From Echinostoma caproni (Eukaryota; Platyhelminthes; Trematoda; Plagiorchiida; Echinostomatidae): a DNA stretch of 64,000 nt. The stretch spans positions 33,069-97,068 of the forward strand of contig UZAN01039907.1 of NCBI GenBank assembly GCA_900618425.1. The letters run 5' to 3'. This document shows positions 59,801 through 64,000 of the stretch, piece after piece. Below the pieces are notes generated by a model, which worked only from the letters and a program-made list of their open reading frames with translations, ran no database searches and had not been told where the DNA came from. The translations under genes were made by a program, and so were the position numbers. Position 1 is the stretch's first letter. The number at the start of each line of letters is the position of its first letter.

Positions 59801-62730
59801 TTTACACATGTTATAAGAATTCATCGTATTCAGGAATCCTGAAGAAGTATGCATGTCAAAGTCCTCTGATTAGAATTTTCAAACCCACCGTTGGTCCTCT
59901 TTTACCTACAAATTACTTCAGAAAACAAAACAACTCAAGGAAACGCCCCAACCAACAAAATCTATTAGGGGCCATTTTTCGCACTGTGCGTGACGACAAA
60001 TGGCTGATATTTTTGCCCAAAAGTAACATTGCTTATAAAGATGTCTCACCAAACAGTAGTCCACAATATTCTTCGTTTACCTTCCCCTCGTAATGGACAG
60101 AGTCCTGCACTAGTAAACAGAACGGGTCAAACTGTTGCAACATCTGTTCGTTCTGGCACATGCAACCGAACGTCACAGCGACTTTTATTTATGTATCAAG
60201 TTGGCCAACAATGATCAAGCCTTCTCTATGTGAACTGAAACTTTACCCGAAATTATTACACGACAAATTGGATTTGTTTCAGTTCAGCTTGGTTTAAGGA
60301 CGTTTAAAACGATGGTGGAGAATTACTAAACAAGAATTGAATCTGTGAATTTACTAACCGTGTTTAAAGACTACCTGTTATCGTAGTGTTATAGTGAATT
60401 ACTCTCCCACAATTGCGTTTTAATATTATTGTAATAAATAAGTACATAATTTTTCTAATATCGCATAACTTTTCATTGCATGCTTTTCTCAATTAGCACA
60501 TTTGCGCTCCCTGTCGGTCTTTTTAAAAGTGTCCTGTTTGCTTACGTGAAGCTGTTCCCCCTTCCAGTTGTTTTACCAATATTGTTATTTTTGATAACGC
60601 AAATTGACGAATGAGTTTTCTTTTTGTAATCATATCGAAATTTATATTTATATAACTGATTATAAATTGGGCCTATAAAGAAAAGAGAGGCCCGTTGAAT
60701 TTTTCACAGGGTCATGCCTGTTATTCCCTTCGAACAAATAACGGCTAATCATGTTTCTAATTATAAAAAAGTAGTTTTTGGGTTTGCTCTTACTATCTAT
60801 TTGACGAAGAGATTTAGTACATAACATCGCGCATGTAATCAATCTGTTCAATACTTAGAGATATGCCACAGAAAGCGGCAAAGAGTCATTTACTCTCCAA
60901 ATTCAGGATTCCTTGAAAGCTGAAGGATGGTGGGGACAATTCAAAGTGGGTGCAGTAAACAGCGCTGAGGAGCTCAGTGTCATTGTGACCACAGACTTTG
61001 GTTATAGTACCCAGTGTGAAATTTCAGCGCAGAAAACTGGACGCAAAATATTTTGACTAAGATCTGCGCTTTCTTTTAAGAAACCAGAAGTGTTAAAATC
61101 TGTTTGCGAAGTCATCTTAATTCCTAATCACGAGTAATGCATTCATGCTTGGTCAATCTTCTATCATAAGGATGCAGCTTGTCTGGAGAAGACCTAGTGA
61201 CTGGGAACACGGATAGTTGGCAGCCTGAAAAATAAACCTCACAAACGAATGTTATGCGCACTTGGCTTCTGCTCATCAAAACAGAGGAGGATAGCCCAAG
61301 ACCTTCTTCTTTTAGACTTTCCACCGAAAACGCGTGGTCATTAGCTTAACCTCACGAAACAGCCCCACAGACTAAATGTACGAGCCTAACTCTATATTAG
61401 CTTGGTAGTAAATAGAGAAAATAACCTACCAACACAATTGGTCAACTTACGAATGTACAAGGTTCAGACTCAAGATGTTTTGAGGTGTACCTCGAATAAT
61501 TATCATTATTGTATTCATAATTCCCTGAATAAGCGGTTCCTTTGTTTCCCTGAAGGAGTGTGTTTCTCAGATCGGGTTTGAACATTTTACACAGAACCGT
61601 GTGTCGAAAAAATATCTTACAGACAACCCCCCCCCCCCCCCCNGGTCGGAAATTAGGGATTTAAGAAAACTGCGGAGGTGGTTACTAAGAGGATCTTCAG
61701 AAGACTGTCATCACCGACATAGCTCTGTATGAGAATGAGAGCTTTCATTCTCATTGCTCCCAGAAGCGATTGCCCAAATCACCAAGTGAATTATACACTA
61801 TCGAGGTAATAATGATACTTAATTCACCGCACGACATTAGTACCGTAAAAGTTTACTTATTTTATCAAACAAATAATAATGTTATCCCAGATGGCACTTG
61901 GTCGGCTATTAGCACGCTAATAGCAGGCTACGTTTGAGCTACAAACGAGCTAAGGTACCAAAATTGTAGCGCATTTTTAGCCCATTCGTCGGCTGATAGC
62001 ACACCGATAGTCAGATACAATGAGCTACATTGAAAAGCATCCCGTTTCTAGTTTTCCGCTTTGTCCCATTTCTATACCCCTAATAAAGGTATGTTTTCAA
62101 AAAGATTTGCTATCTTGCCGTGGACTTCAGAACATTTTTGCGCACTAATAAGAGCACATTTATTCACGGAATAAAGACACCATAAAAAAGATTTATTAGA
62201 TCAAATTATGAAACTAGTTTTAGTTTAAAGACGTTTTTAAACTAAAAGGAATTATGATAAAGGTATTTTTAAATGAATTTACATTACATACATTAATGTA
62301 TTTTTTATAAAAGCATGCAATTCAAAGGTTAATTACTGTTTGTTAACAACTGTTATTGATATCAGCTACCTATGTAGCTGATACGTAGCTCTCTGTAGCC
62401 GCTCGATGCGCTACGTTGTGCTACTTCAGCATGCTGAAGTATCAGCACTTACGGAAAATTCGGCAATAATAAACAAAAAACATGATGGTAACCGACAGAA
62501 AACATAATGTGCTTATCCCTTACTCCTAATCTTTCAAAATCACTTCCAAATGCGTTTCGTGGACCTCCTCCCAGTGGGTTTAAATGACTTATCGACTTTA
62601 CATAAGTACTCGGATTGCAAGGATCAGGTATAATTTGTGCATTGGGGATATATTGGATAAAACTTTCAAAGCTGTCCACTGATATGTTTTGCATTATAAG
62701 AATTAAAACGGGAATCCATATCATGTTCAT
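53472..62730 (-). CDS. Temptin-like secreted protein, two exons
   Basis: Coding parts: exon 1 62,524-62,730 and exon 2 53,472-53,846, joined in phase 0 to give about 193 residues. Residues 1-20 are a signal peptide (hydrophobic WIPVLILIM). Then come YIPNAQIIPDPC (Cys38), GGGPRNAFGSDFERLG, WSELC (Cys75), DSDGDGLTNGEELGDPEC (a DxDxDG loop, Cys95) and LSHPGMC (Cys115). This order is that of the temptin Cys/Cys domain, known from a water-borne attractant of the mollusc Aplysia. The remaining tail of about 78 residues is divergent. Donor GTAAGG and a long pyrimidine tract with TTCAG support the join. An AG after TATTTTTC, 24 nt upstream of the ATG (first base after it 62,754), could be a trans-splice or 5'-UTR acceptor. 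ATTAAA at 53,443-53,448 may be a poly(A) signal. Function in this animal is unknown. Confidence 0.8.
53850..56535. other. Intron of the temptin-like gene, no further feature
   Basis: AT-rich. No transposon or coding segment recognised in this part. Confidence 0.5.
56540..56695 (-). mobile_element. RTE-like retrotransposon 3' fragment
   Basis: The minus frame reads MPPNRLQRRAMFAEAGSGW, then KVKGGQAKIWH, a stop, and GMKT. It aligns with the fragment at 22.35-22.56 kb and with the RTE C-terminal region. It lies within the temptin-like intron on the same strand. Confidence 0.7.
56984..57283 (-). CDS. Candidate coding exon inside the temptin-like intron
   Basis: Minus strand: after GTTTCAG (AG at about 57,284) a frame of about 100 codons runs to TGA at 56,984-56,986. 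Segments include YKTINRTLFEADLVAASRLP, GEIENSYRLELSGYRIDARC and FAEHFDHAYLFVTQNGGMF. Codon composition is clearly coding-like against the AT-rich flanks. An internal strong donor (GTAAGA near 57,110) is an alternative end, and GTAATT follows the stop. Its entry phase (1) does not fit the temptin-like exon 1 donor (phase 0), so it belongs to another transcript, perhaps a nested gene. No family recognised. Confidence 0.5.
   Translation of the reverse strand, partial: TLFEADLVAASRLPIRIKEQKEKINVETRVKGEIENSYRLELSGYRIDARCPEVIHSLCKTLQLTVNGKARSFAEHFDHAYLFVTQNGGMFSGDIAFHL
57898..58079 (-). CDS. Candidate coding exon inside the temptin-like intron
   Basis: Minus strand: ATG at 58,079 (or an AG just after it), about 60 codons including NHSNIKSSLKGKLNFMLVQQ and FDAISSLPSPPASIKL, ending at a strong donor TCTAG/GTAAAC (GT at 57,896-57,897), phase 2. 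The next coding-like segment downstream (56,984-57,283) needs phase 1, so a linking exon would be required. A competing plus-strand frame (57,835-58,104) covers the same bases, so this is tentative. Confidence 0.3.
58085..60875. other. Intron of the temptin-like gene, little recognised
   Basis: Very AT-rich. One short plus-strand ATG frame of 57 codons (60,041-60,214, MSHQTVVHNILRLPSPRNG) has coding-like composition but no other support. Confidence 0.4.
60890..61390 (+). mobile_element. CR1-like LINE 3' fragment
   Basis: The plus strand reads AEELSVIVTTDFGYSTQCEI and QKTGRKIF, then, after stops and shifts, FKKPEVLK, CIHAWSIFYHKDAACLEK, and later KRMLCALGFCSSKQRRIAQD and LNLTKQPHRLNV. These match the end of CR1-type reverse transcriptases (LGVxVTxDxxYSxQC, YCIQAWSPxxxKD, LxxLGLxSLxxRR). 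The 63-kb LINE shares the segment HLEYSIQVWAPFFKKDAACL. This copy is old, with several stops. Confidence 0.8.
61627..61643. repeat. Poly-C run ending in N
   Basis: About 16 C then one N. It is a likely sequencing or assembly stall point. Confidence 0.9.
61890..62450. mobile_element. Possible foldback (MITE-like) element with hairpin-rich ends
   Basis: Both ends are rich in GCTA/TAGC words and roughly mirror each other. The left end has GGCTAC, GAGCTAC and GAGCTA in series, and the right end, read on the other strand, has GGCTAC, GAGCTAC and CAGCTAC. Hairpins: GCTATTAGC-AC-GCTAATAGC (61,905-61,924), CGTTTG-AGCTA-CAAACG (61,930-61,946), CAATG-AGCTA-CATTG (62,018-62,032), TATCAGCTAC-CTAT-GTAGCTGATA (62,360-62,383) and a 20-nt perfect palindrome (62,422-62,441). 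The AT-rich middle encodes nothing. It ends about 70 nt inside the temptin-like intron. Confidence 0.45.
62524..62730 (-). CDS. Temptin-like gene, exon 1
   Basis: 69 codons from ATG at 62,730 to the GTAAGG donor (GT at 62,522-62,523). It holds the signal peptide and the N-terminal half of the domain up to ERLG. A second in-frame Met lies two codons later, and the first is chosen because it keeps the basic-free hydrophobic leader complete. Confidence 0.8.
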
Positions 62731-62754
62731 TCCAATTAGCTTTTTATGTGATAA

Positions 62755-63065
62755 CTGAAAAATAGTTTAAATGTTTCAGTCATTGAAGGTCAGTCAGTCA
62801 GTTTGCAGAGAACAGGAGATGACCACAGCCAATCGAGCGTCCAGAGTTCCTTCGGTAGTAAGCCACGTGTTGGTCCCTACCACTGCGAGTGTTTTATATT
62901 GTAGTTATGCGCTTTTCCTTCTCGTACCAATCATCTCCGCCTCTGCAAGGGAAGAGAAAGGAAGAAAATATCTTCTCCCTTTGTTCAGGCGAGAGACCTC
63001 ATATTTAGAAGCGCTAACTATTTGAGGTGGTTAGTAAATGAGAAAACCTATAATTTCTAGCGGAC
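62755..63065. other. Region upstream of the temptin-like start; nothing else seen
   Basis: Between the temptin-like exon and the LINE. An 84-codon plus frame (62,771-63,025) has no domain. Any promoter of the temptin-like gene would be expected here, but no clear TATA box is visible. Confidence 0.35.
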
Positions 63066-63071
63066 CGTAAA

Positions 63072-64000
63072 CTATGCATCTACTTCAGGAAATAAGTTCA
63101 ACCAGCGTTTATCAAGCTCCTTCTTGAAAGCATGTGCGCTCCCCAGCTCCACCAGCTCCTGTGATAACTTATTCCATGAGTTGACTATCCTGTTGTTCAA
63201 GAAAACTGAACGCACCGCTAGTCTCGTGCGTACTTTCTTCAACTTGTGCATGTGCCCCCTAGTATTGCTTTTTCTCCTCTCAAAGAACACTGCTTGATCC
63301 GTCCCTGATAGGCCATTCATAAATTTGAATGTCTCTATCAAGCCACCTCTGGGTCTTCTTCTCTCCAAGGAGAAGAGCCCAAGGTCCTGCAGTCTCTGCT
63401 TATATGACTTCCCTCGCTGTCCTTCGATCATCCTCGGGGCTAATCGTTGGACCCCCTCGAGACAAGCGGCGTCTTTTTTGAAGAAGGGAGCCCAGACTTG
63501 TATAGAATACTCCAAATGCGGTCAAACAATGGCCTTGTATAGAGGTACAAATACCTCCGGTTTCCTGCATGTTAGTGCCAACCTCAATCTAAAAATCTCT
63601 CGACGGGCATGGTGAGTCGCTGCGGGACACTGTTCTGCCCAGTTGTAGTCTGCTGTCACTATGATTCCTGAATATTTAGCTTTCTGGGTCGTTCCTAGTG
63701 AAAGACCGCCATAACTACTCCCCACTATCAGCTCCTCATCTCCAATGGTTAAGACATGGCTCTTTCCTATGTTGAGAGGCAGATCCCATGTGCTTGACCA
63801 CTTAAGCACTTCTACTATGTCCCTCCCTAATTCCTCCCTCCCATTTGATCCCACAACCTTGACGTCATCCGCGAAAATATAGCTAGACAAGCCTAGGCGT
63901 TCATACAGATGATTGATGTAGAGCAAGAATAGGAGTGGGCCTAGAACTGCTCCCTGAGGAACACCACTGGCAATATTTTCCATTGGCGATTTCGCTTCTC
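63072..64000 (-). mobile_element. CR1-like LINE, RT and C-terminal part, one stop
   Basis: One minus-strand frame runs from the right edge to 63,072, broken only by a TGA at 63,522-63,524 between AIV and PHLEYS, where the family has Arg (CGA to TGA). It shows GVPQGAVLGPLLFLLYINHL, the catalytic FADD (YIFADDVKVV), LNIGKSHVLTIG, YSGIIVTADYNWAEQC, the segment EYSIQVWAPFFKKDAACLEG, then LGLFSLERRRPRGGLIETF and a normal C-terminus (LFPEVDA). Compared with the other LINE pieces here it is young. Its 5' part lies outside the window. Confidence 0.9.

Noticed and set aside
61124..61324. 66-codon minus-strand frame
   Set aside because: Antisense to the CR1-like fragment at 60,890-61,390, which has clear motifs.

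Overview
The window looks like a 64-kb piece of an animal draft genome, most likely a digenean trematode. It is AT-rich and gene-poor, and it is crowded with decayed non-LTR retrotransposon pieces and tRNA-derived SINEs. It contains nine isolated single N bases and one 875-base run of N. The trematode call is an inference. It rests on the RTE-like and CR1-like reverse transcriptase fragments, a SINE that carries a hammerhead ribozyme (a combination known from schistosomes), and a possible intron of only 33 nt. Nothing suggests bacterial or viral sequence: there are no operons and no long open frames.

Layout. 0-9 kb holds an RTE-like fragment cut by the left edge and a second decayed RTE copy on the minus strand near 6.7-7.4 kb. 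9-22 kb is mostly silent, with one possible minus-strand exon pair (9.4-9.7 kb) and the assembly gap. 22-32 kb carries more RTE pieces, a SINE, a GGT/GGC microsatellite and a CR1-like reverse transcriptase piece that is duplicated across a single N. 32-43 kb is a SINE cluster with two tRNA-derived families. Family 2 contains a hammerhead ribozyme, intact at 36,945-36,989 (+) and degenerate at 32,001-32,045 (-). The same stretch has two candidate terminal exons on the minus strand (39.6 and 41.0 kb). 49-63 kb is the genic part, all on the minus strand. It ends in a LINE that runs off the right edge.

The best-supported protein-coding gene is a temptin-like secreted protein. Exon 1 (62,524-62,730) encodes a signal peptide and the first half of the temptin Cys domain. 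Exon 2 (53,472-53,846) encodes the second half and a divergent tail. The splice sites are good and both are phase 0, giving about 193 residues. The 8.7-kb intron contains a foldback (hairpin-rich) element, a CR1-like fragment, an RTE fragment and two further coding-like segments. More coding-like exons lie just downstream at 52.3-53.4 kb. I could not join these into one gene with certainty.

The most notable system is the ribozyme-bearing SINE: an RNA polymerase III-type head followed by a type I hammerhead with a palindromic, loop-less helix III. That layout suggests RNA that cleaves itself, perhaps as a dimer.
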